A stretch of 64,000 nucleotides of DNA from Paenibacillus vietnamensis (GTDB taxonomy: Bacteria; Bacillota; Bacilli; Paenibacillales; Paenibacillaceae), in the NCBI RefSeq assembly GCF_020169515.1, contig NZ_JAHMHW010000002.1:558001-622000 (forward strand). The letters are read 5' to 3'. Numbering within the stretch: the first letter of the stretch is position 1; every line of letters starts with the position of its first letter. Made by a program: the position numbers and the translations under genes. Positions 26,568 to 35,717 of this stretch are shown piece after piece. The notes below the pieces were generated by a model that was not told the origin of the DNA, did not search any database, and saw only the letters and a list, made by a program, of their open reading frames with translations.

Positions 26568-27677
26568 TTATCTTGGCCATCTTTCCTCTTTGCCCATCAA
26601 GGGCTCGAATGGATGATGCGGTTCGGATTGATACCAATACGCGACTGAAGCGACATCGTCCTGCCGTTCGAATAACCCCTTCTTGTAAACCCCGATTTGT
26701 TGAATCGTAACCTTGATATCCTCACTAAATCTGATGGGATCGAGAACATGCCAACGATAAAAGCCTCTCATCGGCGGGACGTCGTCATTGTGATATAAAT
26801 GATGGACGGCCTCGTCATGTCTGGAATAATACGGATAGCCCATAAATGGCGTACAATACGTATTCTCTACCGTCCTTCCGTCCTTCTGCGTTGCAAAGCT
26901 CCAAGCGCCGCCGAAGTAATCCTCGGTTCCGGTGCCGCAGATAGTAGGATAGTCTTTATCGCCGTCAATGTACATCTTGATTTCGCCTTCGCCCCACCAA
27001 TATCTCTCCAGCGTGGTCAGCGCCATGTAGGTGCCTACATATTGTCCTTTACCCCGGACGTTATCCAGAATCACGTAGTCATCCGCTTTGCTCGTCATCC
27101 GCTGCCGCTTCCATTGCGCATGGAAGTAGGCCGTGTTGTCCGGCAGCTCGTCATGCAAACAATAATCGACCTGATAGAAGAGTGCCGGTATCGGCGCTTC
27201 ATGCTGGTTCTCGATCGTAATTTTTGCTTTCTTCCGGAAAGGCATCGGAAAATAGCTGTTGAAGCCCCTCGTCGGATTGACGACGATCGGTATCGAGTTC
27301 ACGGTGCAGCCTCTCGCGAATCCGTTGCAAAAGAAGTCGCCAAGCGGGCTTTCTACGGAAGGCTCCGTTTCGTCGTCCCAATACATGCGAACAACAAGAT
27401 CTCGAAGAACAAACGTATCTTTGTCGGTTTGGTCTGTGACCGTAATCCAAATATGTTCGATAATGCCCGGGCCGGCCATTTCGGCCAGCGTGACGGTCGT
27501 TCCAGGCTGCACATCGCGGATGCACGGCGAGCCCTTGCGGGAAGGACCCAAATGACTGGCCTCCTTTCCTCCCGAGCCTTTCTCGCCATTCGGATTTTCT
27601 GCGTTGATAGCGCGGCTTCTGCCGCTTTTAATCAGGGGGAGAGACGAAAGCCCTCCGATAAATGGGTTATTAAACAT
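26568..27677 (-). CDS. GH172 (DUF2961) family enzyme
   Basis: 369 residues, no signal peptide, so cytoplasmic. The family pattern is clear: GTTVTLAEMAGPGIIEHIW, VRMYWDDETEPSVESPLGDF, the phage-tail-like jelly-roll second half, GEGEIKMYIDGDKDYPT and CGTGTEDYFGGAW with acidic active-site candidates. Characterised GH172 enzymes are alpha-D-fructofuranosidases or alpha-D-arabinofuranosidases and difructose dianhydride I synthase, working as trimers or larger assemblies. Its place behind two permeases implies it acts on an imported oligosaccharide. AAGAGGAG precedes the ATG. Which furanoside it cleaves cannot be read from the sequence. Confidence 0.85.
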   Translation of the reverse strand: MFNNPFIGGLSSLPLIKSGRSRAINAENPNGEKGSGGKEASHLGPSRKGSPCIRDVQPGTTVTLAEMAGPGIIEHIWITVTDQTDKDTFVLRDLVVRMYWDDETEPSVESPLGDFFCNGFARGCTVNSIPIVVNPTRGFNSYFPMPFRKKAKITIENQHEAPIPALFYQVDYCLHDELPDNTAYFHAQWKRQRMTSKADDYVILDNVRGKGQYVGTYMALTTLERYWWGEGEIKMYIDGDKDYPTICGTGTEDYFGGAWSFATQKDGRTVENTYCTPFMGYPYYSRHDEAVHHLYHNDDVPPMRGFYRWHVLDPIRFSEDIKVTIQQIGVYKKGLFERQDDVASVAYWYQSEPHHPFEPLMGKEERWPR

Positions 27678-27698
27678 AGGAATAGTCTCCTCTTATAG

Positions 27699-28544
27699 TT
27701 ATCCTTTTACGCCGCCTGCCATAATGCCTTCCATGATCTGCCTTTGGAAGATCCCGACGAAAATAATAATCGGCAAAATAATAATCCAACCCATCGCACT
27801 GACTAAATCCCACGGTACGGCATACATATTATCCCTTAAGGGCAGCTGTGTGATGGCGGTGGAAAGAACCGAAATTCCGTTCGAATAAAATAAAGGCGTA
27901 AAGAAGTTGTTCAAACAAGTGATGAAGTTCACGATACAGACGGTCGCGATTGCCGGCCTCAGAAGAGGCAGTGTCACATAAAACATCGACTGGAGAAAGC
28001 CGCAGCCGTCAATGGAAGCCGATTCTTCGATTGAAACCGGTATATCATTAAGAAAGTTTTGCAGAATCAGGATGGTAAACGGAATGATGCCGCTGATGTA
28101 CAGGATGATTAAACCCGTATACGTATCGAATAAATGAACTTGCCGCAAAAAATCGTACAGCGGGCGCGCCGTCACCACGTCGGGAATCAACATCGAGCCT
28201 AGCAAAAAGGCAACCGCCAACGATAATCCATTATTTTTGAACCGGGCAAAACTGAATGCCGCCATAACAGAAACAATCATGCCGATGGTAATCGATAAGC
28301 CAACGATAATAATGGTGTCTCTCGATTTTGCCAGCAAACCGACATTTTCGATCAAGTAAGTATAGCTTTCCAGCGTGGGATTGACCGGCCAGTATTTAAT
28401 CGGCTTCGAAAATAATTCCCCCGATGGCGTGATGGAAGAGATAAAGATCCACCACAACGGGAAAAGGATGAGGAAAGCAACAATGATCGCCAAGGTCCAC
28501 ATCAAGCATCGCAGTAAAATGCGCTGAAATCTGTTCGAAAACAT
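27699..28544 (-). CDS. Carbohydrate ABC transporter permease, MalG type
   Basis: 281 residues with six predicted membrane helices. The cytoplasmic EAA loop that docks the ATPase is EESASIDGCGFLQ (about residue 185). The N-terminus (LILFPLWWIFISS) and the C-terminal GIMAGGVKG are typical of the MalG/LplC branch. No ATPase gene lies in the locus, as is usual where a shared MsmX-type ATPase serves many importers. It follows its MalF partner by 14 bases. Confidence 0.9.
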   Translation of the reverse strand: MFSNRFQRILLRCLMWTLAIIVAFLILFPLWWIFISSITPSGELFSKPIKYWPVNPTLESYTYLIENVGLLAKSRDTIIIVGLSITIGMIVSVMAAFSFARFKNNGLSLAVAFLLGSMLIPDVVTARPLYDFLRQVHLFDTYTGLIILYISGIIPFTILILQNFLNDIPVSIEESASIDGCGFLQSMFYVTLPLLRPAIATVCIVNFITCLNNFFTPLFYSNGISVLSTAITQLPLRDNMYAVPWDLVSAMGWIIILPIIIFVGIFQRQIMEGIMAGGVKG

Positions 28545-28557
28545 ACGTGATCGCTCC

Positions 28558-29433
28558 TTAATAATCTACACGTTTTGCCGCGCGCATACTGAGTGCGCTT
28601 AATAGCGCCATGACCAGGAAGAGTACGACAGCAATGGAAGAGGCATACCCCGTATTTAAATTCGTAAAAGCTTCCGTTGTAATGCGATAGGCGATTAAAG
28701 CGGTGCTTTCGCCCGGTCCCCCGCTTGTCATTGCATAAACAACGTCAAACGAGGTGATTCTCCACATCGTAAAAAAGATGCTTAACACTAAAATATTTTT
28801 CGAAATGAGAGGCAACGTTATCGTGAAAAACGACCGGATCACTCCTGCCCCATCAATTTTGGCCGCTTCATACATATCGGAGGATATAAATTGAAGCCCG
28901 GCAAGAATGAGGATCGCAAAGAAGGGCAGGTCCTTCCATAAATCTACCGCGATAACCGCATGGCTTGCCGTCGTCGCATGAATGAGCCAATCCAAATGGA
29001 AGGACGGGTTAAACCATCGGATAAAATCGTTTACCAAGCCGTATTCATTATTAAAGGCCCACTTCGAAGCCATCGCAATAACCACCATCGGCATCGCCCA
29101 AGGGAGCAGCACAATCGTGCGAAGCACTTTTTGCCCGGCAAATTTCATGTTTAAGATGAGTGCAAGCGCAATACCTAACACGATGTGCCCGATCATGGAT
29201 CCGACAACGAAAATGACCGTAAAGTTAATGGATGCGATCATTTTCGAATCCTGGAATATATTTAGATAGTTTTGAAACCCGACAAACTCATTAATTCCCC
29301 GCAGCAATTTCACGTCGTATAAACTAATTCGAAAAGTTTCGATAATCGGATAGATCGTTGTAAAAACACGGATTAACAACGCCGGCAGAACAAGGATCCA
29401 TGCGATGGTGATATATTTTTTGTTTTCATACAT
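28558..29433 (-). CDS. Carbohydrate ABC transporter permease, MalF type
   Basis: 291 residues, six membrane helices. N-terminal WILVLPALLIRVF and IYPIIETFRISLYD are typical of the LplB/MalF branch; the EAA loop is MYEAAKIDGAGVI (about residue 200). The C-terminal helix ends in ALSMRAAKRVDY. It lies 24 bases downstream of the binding protein gene and forms the transmembrane pore with the next gene product. Confidence 0.9.
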   Translation of the reverse strand: MYENKKYITIAWILVLPALLIRVFTTIYPIIETFRISLYDVKLLRGINEFVGFQNYLNIFQDSKMIASINFTVIFVVGSMIGHIVLGIALALILNMKFAGQKVLRTIVLLPWAMPMVVIAMASKWAFNNEYGLVNDFIRWFNPSFHLDWLIHATTASHAVIAVDLWKDLPFFAILILAGLQFISSDMYEAAKIDGAGVIRSFFTITLPLISKNILVLSIFFTMWRITSFDVVYAMTSGGPGESTALIAYRITTEAFTNLNTGYASSIAVVLFLVMALLSALSMRAAKRVDY

Positions 29434-29457
29434 GTTAACGCGCCTTTCTTGTTCCCC

Positions 29458-30732
29458 TTATTTATACTTCTCAACTGCCTCCTGGGCCTTCGTACAGAAC
29501 TCGTCCAGCGTCATTTGATCCTGAATATAATTTTGGAAAAGGGTTCCCATCTCCGAAATAAACTCCATCGTTTGCGGAAGCATTGGACGGCCGTGAATTT
29601 CGTTGGTCGCTTGAATTTCCGTATAGATAACTTTCACATCGCCGCTGACCGCTTCATGACTTGCAACGTCAGCCCTTGCAGGGTATCTTCCGAAGTTTTT
29701 CCAGCCGCTGAGCTCACCTTCTTCGCCCGCCGCATACTTCAGAAACTTGATTGCTGCTTCCTTATTTTTCGAAGACGAATTCAAGACATAACTCCATGAA
29801 TCCGTGAAAATGCTTCTTTTTGCAAACCTTGGCATATTGATCATATGGATTTGGTCCATACCGTAACGGTTTGCTTCCTTATAATCGTTGCCGGTCCCCC
29901 ACATAAAGACCATTGCGTATTTTCCGTCAATAAATTTTTGGTTCATCTGCTCGTATTTATCCGCAATCTGGTCGACAGGCGTTACTTTCCATGTATTGGC
30001 CATATCGTACATGAACTTAATGGCCTTTCGGCTGCCTTCATTGGTCCAGTCAAAATAATCTCCGCCAAAGAGGTTTACAAACGTGGCAATTTCGTTAAAC
30101 ACATACGTCTTTTCCCAGGAACCGCCGTAGCCGTATTGGCCGTCTTTTGTAGACGCTTTCATGAAGTTGACGAAATCCTCTTCGGTTTCAATCGACTTCA
30201 TGCCGGCGGCATCCAGCTTCTTCTGATCCACCCAAAGCCCAAGATAACCTGAATAGCTCGGCACGCCGATAATGTCGCCTTTGTCCGAGGTCAACATATC
30301 TTCCATGTAGCCTTGCGGAAACTGTTCCACGATGTCGCTAGTTAGAACCGAATCTTGCAGCGGATCAAGCCAACCGGCGTTTTTAAAGGAAGTCGCCATT
30401 TCATCGTTAATTTCCAGGATATCGACGGAGCTGTCTCCAGAAGACAGGATCGTCGAAATTTTTTGCTGGCGGGTGTCCGAGTCGGTCGGTGCGGCTACCC
30501 AGTTAATTTTGACGCCGCTCTTTTCCTGTGCCTCATTCAACCATGCTTCAAAATTCGGATTCGTGGACTGAATCGTGTAGAGTGTAATCTCGTCCTGCTT
30601 GCCTGAAGCGGAATTCGTCGTTCCCGAATTTGGATCCTCATTGTTCGAACCCGAATTTACGCCTGAGCATCCTGAAAGCAATACGGTGAGCGCTGTGGCG
30701 GCTGCAAAAATAGAAGTCTTTGTCTTTTTCAT
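29458..30732 (-). CDS. Sugar ABC transporter solute-binding lipoprotein
   Basis: 424 residues from the ATG at 30732, which has AAGGAGGGG 5 bases upstream; the 16 extra upstream codons are not credible. Lipobox LLSGCSG. Family 1 features are NFEAWLNEAQEKSGVKINWV, ISTILSSGDSSVDILEIND, MLTSDKGDIIGVPSYSGYLG and FIDGKYAMVFMWGTG. It is the first gene of the leftward ABC/GH172 operon. A likely -10 (TATACT) lies at 30760-30765. A divergent YesM/YesN-type pair starts 157 bases away, which in this group commonly controls the adjacent importer. Confidence 0.9.
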   Translation of the reverse strand: MKKTKTSIFAAATALTVLLSGCSGVNSGSNNEDPNSGTTNSASGKQDEITLYTIQSTNPNFEAWLNEAQEKSGVKINWVAAPTDSDTRQQKISTILSSGDSSVDILEINDEMATSFKNAGWLDPLQDSVLTSDIVEQFPQGYMEDMLTSDKGDIIGVPSYSGYLGLWVDQKKLDAAGMKSIETEEDFVNFMKASTKDGQYGYGGSWEKTYVFNEIATFVNLFGGDYFDWTNEGSRKAIKFMYDMANTWKVTPVDQIADKYEQMNQKFIDGKYAMVFMWGTGNDYKEANRYGMDQIHMINMPRFAKRSIFTDSWSYVLNSSSKNKEAAIKFLKYAAGEEGELSGWKNFGRYPARADVASHEAVSGDVKVIYTEIQATNEIHGRPMLPQTMEFISEMGTLFQNYIQDQMTLDEFCTKAQEAVEKYK

Positions 30733-30759
30733 GTTACCCCTCCTTTGTTTGATAGGGTT

Positions 30760-30765
30760 AGTATA
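30760..30765 (-). promoter_or_regulatory. -10 element of the ABC/GH172 operon
   Basis: TATACT on the minus strand, 28 bases before the start codon. No good -35 hexamer is found at 17 bases, which fits a promoter that needs an activator such as the AraC-type response regulator encoded next door. Confidence 0.4.
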
Positions 30766-30888
30766 CTTGCAGCCAATCATTTAAAAGACAACCGCTATTG
30801 ATCAAAAATGTGGAAGATATTGAACTTGGAATTACGCGGAGGCGATGATACACTTGAAACCAATTACCGAACGAGGGGATAGGAACCG

Positions 30889-32688
30889 ATGAATGTCCGC
30901 AACAGCATACGAAACAAGCTGATTGTATTCCTGCTGATCGCTATTATCCTGCCCATTTCCGCTTCTATTTTTATTTCTTATTTCTATACGAAACATTCCT
31001 TAAAAGTAGAAGCCATTCGTGAAAACTCGAACACGCTGCACCAAGGAACAGTGAGTATGATCAATCAACTCAATCAGATCAATAACATTTCCCTTTACGT
31101 CTACAACAATATCCAAGAGGCCGACAGCTTATACGGTATTTTGCTCAGGGGGAAAAGCGATTTCATTGTCGAAAATCAACTGTATTCAGGGCTTCATTCG
31201 ATCGAACAATCCGCAAAGGATATCCAGCAGGTCTATTTGTATTCCGAATGGGCCAATAAATCGTATTTGCTGATCGATGGCTATTTGAAGCGCGGACCCG
31301 GTCGTGCCGGGCTCGAGGGCCACTACATCCAGCCTAGCGGCAAAATTGACCCTTATTTCGAGCCTCCCCATCCCTCCCACAATTACGGGATGGAACAATT
31401 TCCTTATAGTCCCTCCAATACGGTACTTACCATTCACCGCCCCGTGTACCGGGCTCCTCTTAAAGAGCGTATCGGGATCCTCTCGATCGACTTTAAGCTG
31501 GATGGATTTCGCAGCATCAGCAACATGCTGTACGATAAGGGGAACGAGAACATTTATCTGCTCGACGACAATGGAACAGCCATCTATGCCTCCGAGGAAA
31601 ACCTTATCGGTCAATCTCCGAATTACGCATGGCTTGAGCAAGCTTTCTTGCAATCCGCTCCGTCCGGTCATTTCGAATGGAACGAGACGGGGGTAAACGG
31701 TATCGTACTCTATGAAAAATTCAAACTGATGGGCAGAAATTGGATCATCGTGAAGCAAATCCCGAACGAGTATATGTATGAGAATGCCTCGCGTGTGCTT
31801 CAGATTAATATGCTTGTTCTCGTTACGTTTCTATCAATCGCGATTGTCGCGACCTTGTATGTGTCCGTAAAGCTAACGGCACCTATTAAGAAGCTGACGG
31901 AATCGATCAAAAAGACCAAATTAGGAAGAATACAGCTAGAGATCGATTCAGATCGCAGTGATGAAGTCGGTTTGCTTGGAAATGCCATCAAAAATATGGT
32001 CGACATGATCAACAATCTCGTCATGAAGGAGCTTCGCCTCGAGCTTGCGAATAAAGACAATCAACTAAAAGCGCTGCAGGCACAAATCAATCCGCATTTC
32101 ATTTACAATACGCTTCAATCGATCGGTTCCATTGCCTTGCATAATAAAGTGCCTAAAATTTATGAAATGATCTCTTCGCTTGGACTGATGATGCGTTACA
32201 ACATGAAAACCGAAGAGACGGTCGTTCCGCTATCCAAGGAGCTCGCGCACATGAATGCTTACTTGGAGCTGCAGAAGCAGCGCTTCAAAGAACGTCTTCA
32301 TTTCCGAATTGAAACGGAGGAATCCATCCTTGACCTCCAGGTACCGAAGATGGTTTTACAGCCCATTGTGGAAAATTGCTTTAAGCACGGGTTCACATCG
32401 AACATGGAAGCGTTCCAAATCACAATCGCTGTCCATACTGCGGAAGACATGCTGCGAATCCGCGTGGTTGACAACGGTACTGGCGCTTCCGAGGAGCGCC
32501 TTCAACTATTGAAGCAGCAGATTAAGCGGGAAGCAGCCGATACCTCCTCGGAAGGCTCCATCGGACTCATCAATGTCGTATCCCGTCTTCGTTTATATTT
32601 TAATGCGGAAGTGCGTGTTTCGATCGCGAATCTTGAGCCTTCAGGCTTCTCCGTATTCATCGACATCCCTGTTCGAAAGGAAGTGTAA
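30889..32688 (+). CDS. Sensor histidine kinase, YesM type
   Basis: 599 residues. A membrane helix at about residues 12-33, an extracellular dCache-like domain to about residue 300, a second helix (about 303-325), then HAMP (VSVKLTAPIKKLTESIKK). The His_kinase domain has H403 in the QINPHFIYNTLQSI motif and a HATPase_c domain with VPKMVLQPIVENCFKHG and SIGLINVVSRL. This is the sugar-sensing HPK8-type kinase of Paenibacillaceae. It phosphorylates the response regulator that starts 8 bases after its stop. The signal is probably the oligosaccharide carried by the divergent importer. Confidence 0.92.
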   Translation: MNVRNSIRNKLIVFLLIAIILPISASIFISYFYTKHSLKVEAIRENSNTLHQGTVSMINQLNQINNISLYVYNNIQEADSLYGILLRGKSDFIVENQLYSGLHSIEQSAKDIQQVYLYSEWANKSYLLIDGYLKRGPGRAGLEGHYIQPSGKIDPYFEPPHPSHNYGMEQFPYSPSNTVLTIHRPVYRAPLKERIGILSIDFKLDGFRSISNMLYDKGNENIYLLDDNGTAIYASEENLIGQSPNYAWLEQAFLQSAPSGHFEWNETGVNGIVLYEKFKLMGRNWIIVKQIPNEYMYENASRVLQINMLVLVTFLSIAIVATLYVSVKLTAPIKKLTESIKKTKLGRIQLEIDSDRSDEVGLLGNAIKNMVDMINNLVMKELRLELANKDNQLKALQAQINPHFIYNTLQSIGSIALHNKVPKIYEMISSLGLMMRYNMKTEETVVPLSKELAHMNAYLELQKQRFKERLHFRIETEESILDLQVPKMVLQPIVENCFKHGFTSNMEAFQITIAVHTAEDMLRIRVVDNGTGASEERLQLLKQQIKREAADTSSEGSIGLINVVSRLRLYFNAEVRVSIANLEPSGFSVFIDIPVRKEV

Positions 32689-32695
32689 ATCTAGT

Positions 32696-34318
32696 ATGAA
32701 AGTTTTAATTGTGGATGATGAAGAAGATGTGCGAGATTCGATTCGGCTGCTCGTAGACTGGGACGAGTTTCAAATTACGACAATATTGGAGGCTTCAGAG
32801 GGTTCTTCGGCGATGGCTTTGATCCTGAGCGAAAAGCCGGAAATTATATTTACCGATATGAAAATGCCGAATGTCGACGGCATGGAGCTTTTGCAGTGGA
32901 TCGAGACCGAAGCCCCTACGACCAAAACGATCGTCATCAGCGGTTATGACGATTACACCTACATTCGCAAAACGATGAAACATGGCGGTCTCGATTATTT
33001 GCTGAAGCCGATTAACCGCGGCGAGCTGCTCGAATCACTGCGAAATGCTGTCAAGTCCTGGCACCATGAGGAGGAGGAGCGCCGGCTTCATATTAAGAAA
33101 AATGTGGAGATCAACCAAACGAAGAACATCTATTGGGATAAAGTTCTGTCCAAAGTCGTTTCCCGGCCGGGCTACTATCGCACTGTCGAAGGCGAGCTGG
33201 GTGACGATTTCGGCTGGTCAACCATTCGCGGGTGTCAGATTGCGATGCTGCTAACCGACCCCCTGCCGCGTATCATTATGCAGAAATTCGGAAAAAACCT
33301 CGACCTGCTCTATTTTTTGATGACCAATATTTGCAACGAAATTATCGGTTCCCGAAGGACCGGTTATGCCTTCAAGCATACGGATCCGAATTACGGCATC
33401 ATACTTATGATGGGCGACATCGACAACTCCGATTTTGCCAGAAAGCTGAATGAGATGAATGACGCTTTTCTTCGTATTCTCGGCGCTCGTTTTTATTTTG
33501 CATGCAGCACGAACGAAGCTTTCCCGGACAACATCCACATCGGATTCGAGAAGGCTTTGAAGACGGCCCGTTCGATTTCATTCTTGCAAGGAAACGATTG
33601 GGTGTACCGCTTCACTGATGCCGGTCGTCCAGAGGAAAAGCGGGTTGTACTTGCCGATTACAGCGATCGGATTTCGGTAGCCGTCTACAGCGGCGACCTG
33701 CATCAGATCGATGCCTCCATCGCCAAGTGGATGCAGGCTATCAGCCAGCTGCAAGTCGTGACCTCTGATCATCTGAAATATTGGCGGTATGAATTCGAGC
33801 TGCTGCGGAACCATCTGCTGCAATACAAAGATTATCCTGTCCACGACCGCGACGGCCAAATGTCCCATGGACTGTATCCGATTGATCAAAACGGAAAACT
33901 TTCTCTGGAGGAATGGCAAAAGGAATGGACGGAAGAATTCGGACGTATTGCGGATATTTTGAAAAATATGAAGCATAAGGAACATAATGTCATCTTTCAA
34001 GTGAAGCAGTTTATCGATACGCATTACAAGCAAAATTTGTCGCTGCAAGACATCTCAAGCCGATTCTTCATCAGCCGCGAGTATGTCTCTCGCAGGTTTA
34101 AACAAGAATTCGGGATGAATATTTCCGAATATTTGGAGCAGGTCAGAATCGATCATGCCAAAATTTTGTTATCTAATGAGAAGTATCTGATCGCGACAAT
34201 CGCGGAAATGGTCGGCTATCAGGACGGCAGGTATTTCAGCAAGATTTTCGGCAAGCTGACCGGCAAGACGCCGAGGGAGTATCGGAAAAAGAATGGCGGG
34301 ATTGGCGACGATACCTAG
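32696..34318 (+). CDS. Response regulator, YesN type (REC plus AraC helix-turn-helix)
   Basis: 540 residues from the ATG at 32696 (AAGGAAG 12 bases upstream). Receiver domain at residues 1-120 with acidic pair VDDEEDV, phospho-acceptor D54 in IIFTDMKMPNVDG, and Lys in YLLKPINRGE. A long middle segment of unknown fold follows, then an AraC/XylS DNA-binding domain at about 435-535 (LQDISSRFFISREYVSRRFKQEFGMNIS and MVGYQDGRYFSKIFGKLTGKTP). It probably activates the divergent transporter operon when phosphorylated by the kinase encoded upstream. Confidence 0.93.
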   Translation: MKVLIVDDEEDVRDSIRLLVDWDEFQITTILEASEGSSAMALILSEKPEIIFTDMKMPNVDGMELLQWIETEAPTTKTIVISGYDDYTYIRKTMKHGGLDYLLKPINRGELLESLRNAVKSWHHEEEERRLHIKKNVEINQTKNIYWDKVLSKVVSRPGYYRTVEGELGDDFGWSTIRGCQIAMLLTDPLPRIIMQKFGKNLDLLYFLMTNICNEIIGSRRTGYAFKHTDPNYGIILMMGDIDNSDFARKLNEMNDAFLRILGARFYFACSTNEAFPDNIHIGFEKALKTARSISFLQGNDWVYRFTDAGRPEEKRVVLADYSDRISVAVYSGDLHQIDASIAKWMQAISQLQVVTSDHLKYWRYEFELLRNHLLQYKDYPVHDRDGQMSHGLYPIDQNGKLSLEEWQKEWTEEFGRIADILKNMKHKEHNVIFQVKQFIDTHYKQNLSLQDISSRFFISREYVSRRFKQEFGMNISEYLEQVRIDHAKILLSNEKYLIATIAEMVGYQDGRYFSKIFGKLTGKTPREYRKKNGGIGDDT

Positions 34319-34326
34319 ATTAAAAA

Positions 34327-34363
34327 AGGCGGGAAGCATTCCAAAATGGAAAGCCTCCTGCCT
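34327..34363. terminator. Bidirectional terminator between the response regulator and the convergent membrane gene
   Basis: AGGCGGGAAGC... pairs with ...GCCTCCTGCCT around an inner CCA/TGG stem, with some mismatches. TGTTGTTTC follows on the plus strand and TTTTTTAA on the minus strand. Confidence 0.65.
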
Positions 34364-34371
34364 GTTGTTTC

Positions 34372-34842
34372 TTACTTATTGGCAATCTTTATAAGATAAG
34401 ACCTAATCCATAGATAATAACCGATAACCTCAATGGCATAAATTAAGACATCGATAATGCTTGTGTTTTCAGTGAGAAACCATCCTCGTAAAACAAAAGT
34501 ATCAATTAACAATATTATTGGCAAAACAATAACAGATATAAATAATAACCTTATGGTAATTGGTAAACTGAGACAAATAAATCTTTCAATAAAATCATCA
34601 TTATCACCACTTCGGTTGGCCCTATAACAGAAAATAATCCCTGCAATATTTACCACAACCGTTTCTAACGAACCAATTAAATCATAAATATTAAAGTTAA
34701 AACTCATGCCTAGATAATAGCTACATTCAATCATAATCACATTTAATAAAATAAAGACTAAAAAGTATTTCATTTTTTGTTGTTGGGATAAGGTTTTTTC
34801 TTTTAGCTCATGCGCTAAGGCCTTTACGTTCCAAAGATACAT
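34372..34842 (-). CDS. Small multi-pass membrane protein, function unknown
   Basis: 156 residues with four likely membrane helices (about 26-45, 58-75, 95-118 and 128-145), the first preceded by a charged cytoplasmic start. Nothing is recognised beyond that. It is more AT-rich than its neighbours. It lies 21 bases after the YolD-like gene on the same strand, so they are probably co-transcribed. Confidence 0.55.
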   Translation of the reverse strand: MYLWNVKALAHELKEKTLSQQQKMKYFLVFILLNVIMIECSYYLGMSFNFNIYDLIGSLETVVVNIAGIIFCYRANRSGDNDDFIERFICLSLPITIRLLFISVIVLPIILLIDTFVLRGWFLTENTSIIDVLIYAIEVIGYYLWIRSYLIKIANK

Positions 34843-34863
34843 TTCAGATCTCCATTTGTTTTA

Positions 34864-35115
34864 TTAATCTCTCGGATAATTTACACTCATAATATCCATA
34901 AATGAAACTTTATCGATTCCTGCATGAGTCTCAATATGTACTTTTCCTGTTCTGGAATCCATTTTTGAAATCGATCCACGCAGCGATTCCTCTCTTCCCC
35001 AGACAGTCAATACGATTGTTGAGTTCTCATGGTATGCTTCCGTTAACTGATTTCCGATTTCTTCCAATACAAATTCATCTCTAGTCGGACGCTTTGCAAC
35101 TCTTGGTTTAGCCAT
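34864..35115 (-). CDS. YolD-like protein
   Basis: 83 residues from the ATG at 35115, which has GGAGGATAAC just upstream; an ATG four codons earlier lies inside that ribosome site. The sequence RPTRDEFVLEEIGNQLTEA, then IVLTVWGREESLRGSISKMD and GIDKVSFMDIMSV matches the YolD-like family, small SH3-like-fold proteins usually found next to DinB/UvrX-like polymerase genes and thought to assist them. No polymerase gene is present here, so its role is unclear. Confidence 0.75.
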   Translation of the reverse strand: MAKPRVAKRPTRDEFVLEEIGNQLTEAYHENSTIVLTVWGREESLRGSISKMDSRTGKVHIETHAGIDKVSFMDIMSVNYPRD

Positions 35116-35127
35116 GTTATCCTCCAT

Positions 35128-35425
35128 TACATTATATGATTAGGTCAAAACTTATTGCGGTTGTTTCAAGTTAGGATTGATTATGGATTTGGGGAACAAA
35201 AAAATAACCCGACGAATTTGGGGACGTCAGGCTTTGTGCGTTCCTTCTTCCGAAAGGTTCTTTCAGTATAGCGTTCAATCGACTTTATTGCAATTTCATC
35301 TCGGCAAAATGACTACGTAACTTCGGGAGATCAATAAGAAATCATTACATGACAAACACCCAATCAAACAAAACAAACGGCGCATAACCTACAACGTATC
35401 GAGTCTTTGGGAGGTGTATGGAGTA
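35128..35425. promoter_or_regulatory. Upstream region of the YjcZ-like gene with a possible sigma-K -10 element
   Basis: About 300 bases without a gene. CATAACCTA at 35383-35391 matches the CATAnnnTA -10 of sigma-K, 34 bases before the GTG start; no clear -35. A leftward hairpin (about 35202-35228, CCTGACG/CGTCGGG followed by TTATTTTTTT on the minus strand) looks like a terminator but no gene feeding it was found. Confidence 0.35.
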
Positions 35426-35551
35426 GTGAGCAACTGCGGTAATAACGTAGGCGGCGTTTTTAACAATAATATAGGTTTTATCTTGGTACTGTTCATTTTG
35501 CTGGTTATCATCTCTTGCAGCTGTGGTTTCTTTGGCGGCGGTTATCGCTGA
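35426..35551 (+). CDS. YjcZ-like small sporulation protein
   Basis: A 41-residue protein starting with GTG at 35426, with GGGAGGTG 9 bases upstream. It reads MSNCGNNVGGVFNNNIG, then a single hydrophobic helix (FILVLFILLVIIS), then CSCGFFGGGYR. The pattern of a Gly/Asn-rich head, one membrane helix and a Gly/Tyr tail is that of the YjcZ family, tiny membrane-associated proteins made in sporulation. The minus-strand reading frame over the same bases (35345-35608) has no ribosome site and is a shadow. Confidence 0.65.
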   Translation: MSNCGNNVGGVFNNNIGFILVLFILLVIISCSCGFFGGGYR

Positions 35552-35661
35552 AACGTCGGTGAGGCAGGCACAAGCCATTACGGTAAAGGTTATTAATTGC
35601 ACCAACATTTCGAATAGAACTCATTCTCTTGTCCCAGCATATTCACCATATAAGCACTAAA

Positions 35662-35699
35662 AAATAAGCTTACCCGGAAAAATTCGGGTAAGCTTATTT
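35662..35699. terminator. Bidirectional terminator
   Basis: Perfect 15-base arms, AAATAAGCTTACCCG (35662-35676) and CGGGTAAGCTTATTT (35685-35699), with A- and T-rich flanks on both sides. It ends the SLH-mannanase gene from the right and can also end the YjcZ-like transcript from the left. Confidence 0.9.
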
Positions 35700-35717
35700 C
35701 TTTCAATCTTAGATATA

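Noticed and set aside
26799..27698. 299-codon plus-strand frame opposite the GH172 gene
   Set aside because: Antisense shadow with no recognisable domain; the GH172 motifs are on the minus strand.
35345..35608. 87-codon minus-strand frame
   Set aside because: It lies opposite the YjcZ-like gene and lacks a ribosome site and family features.
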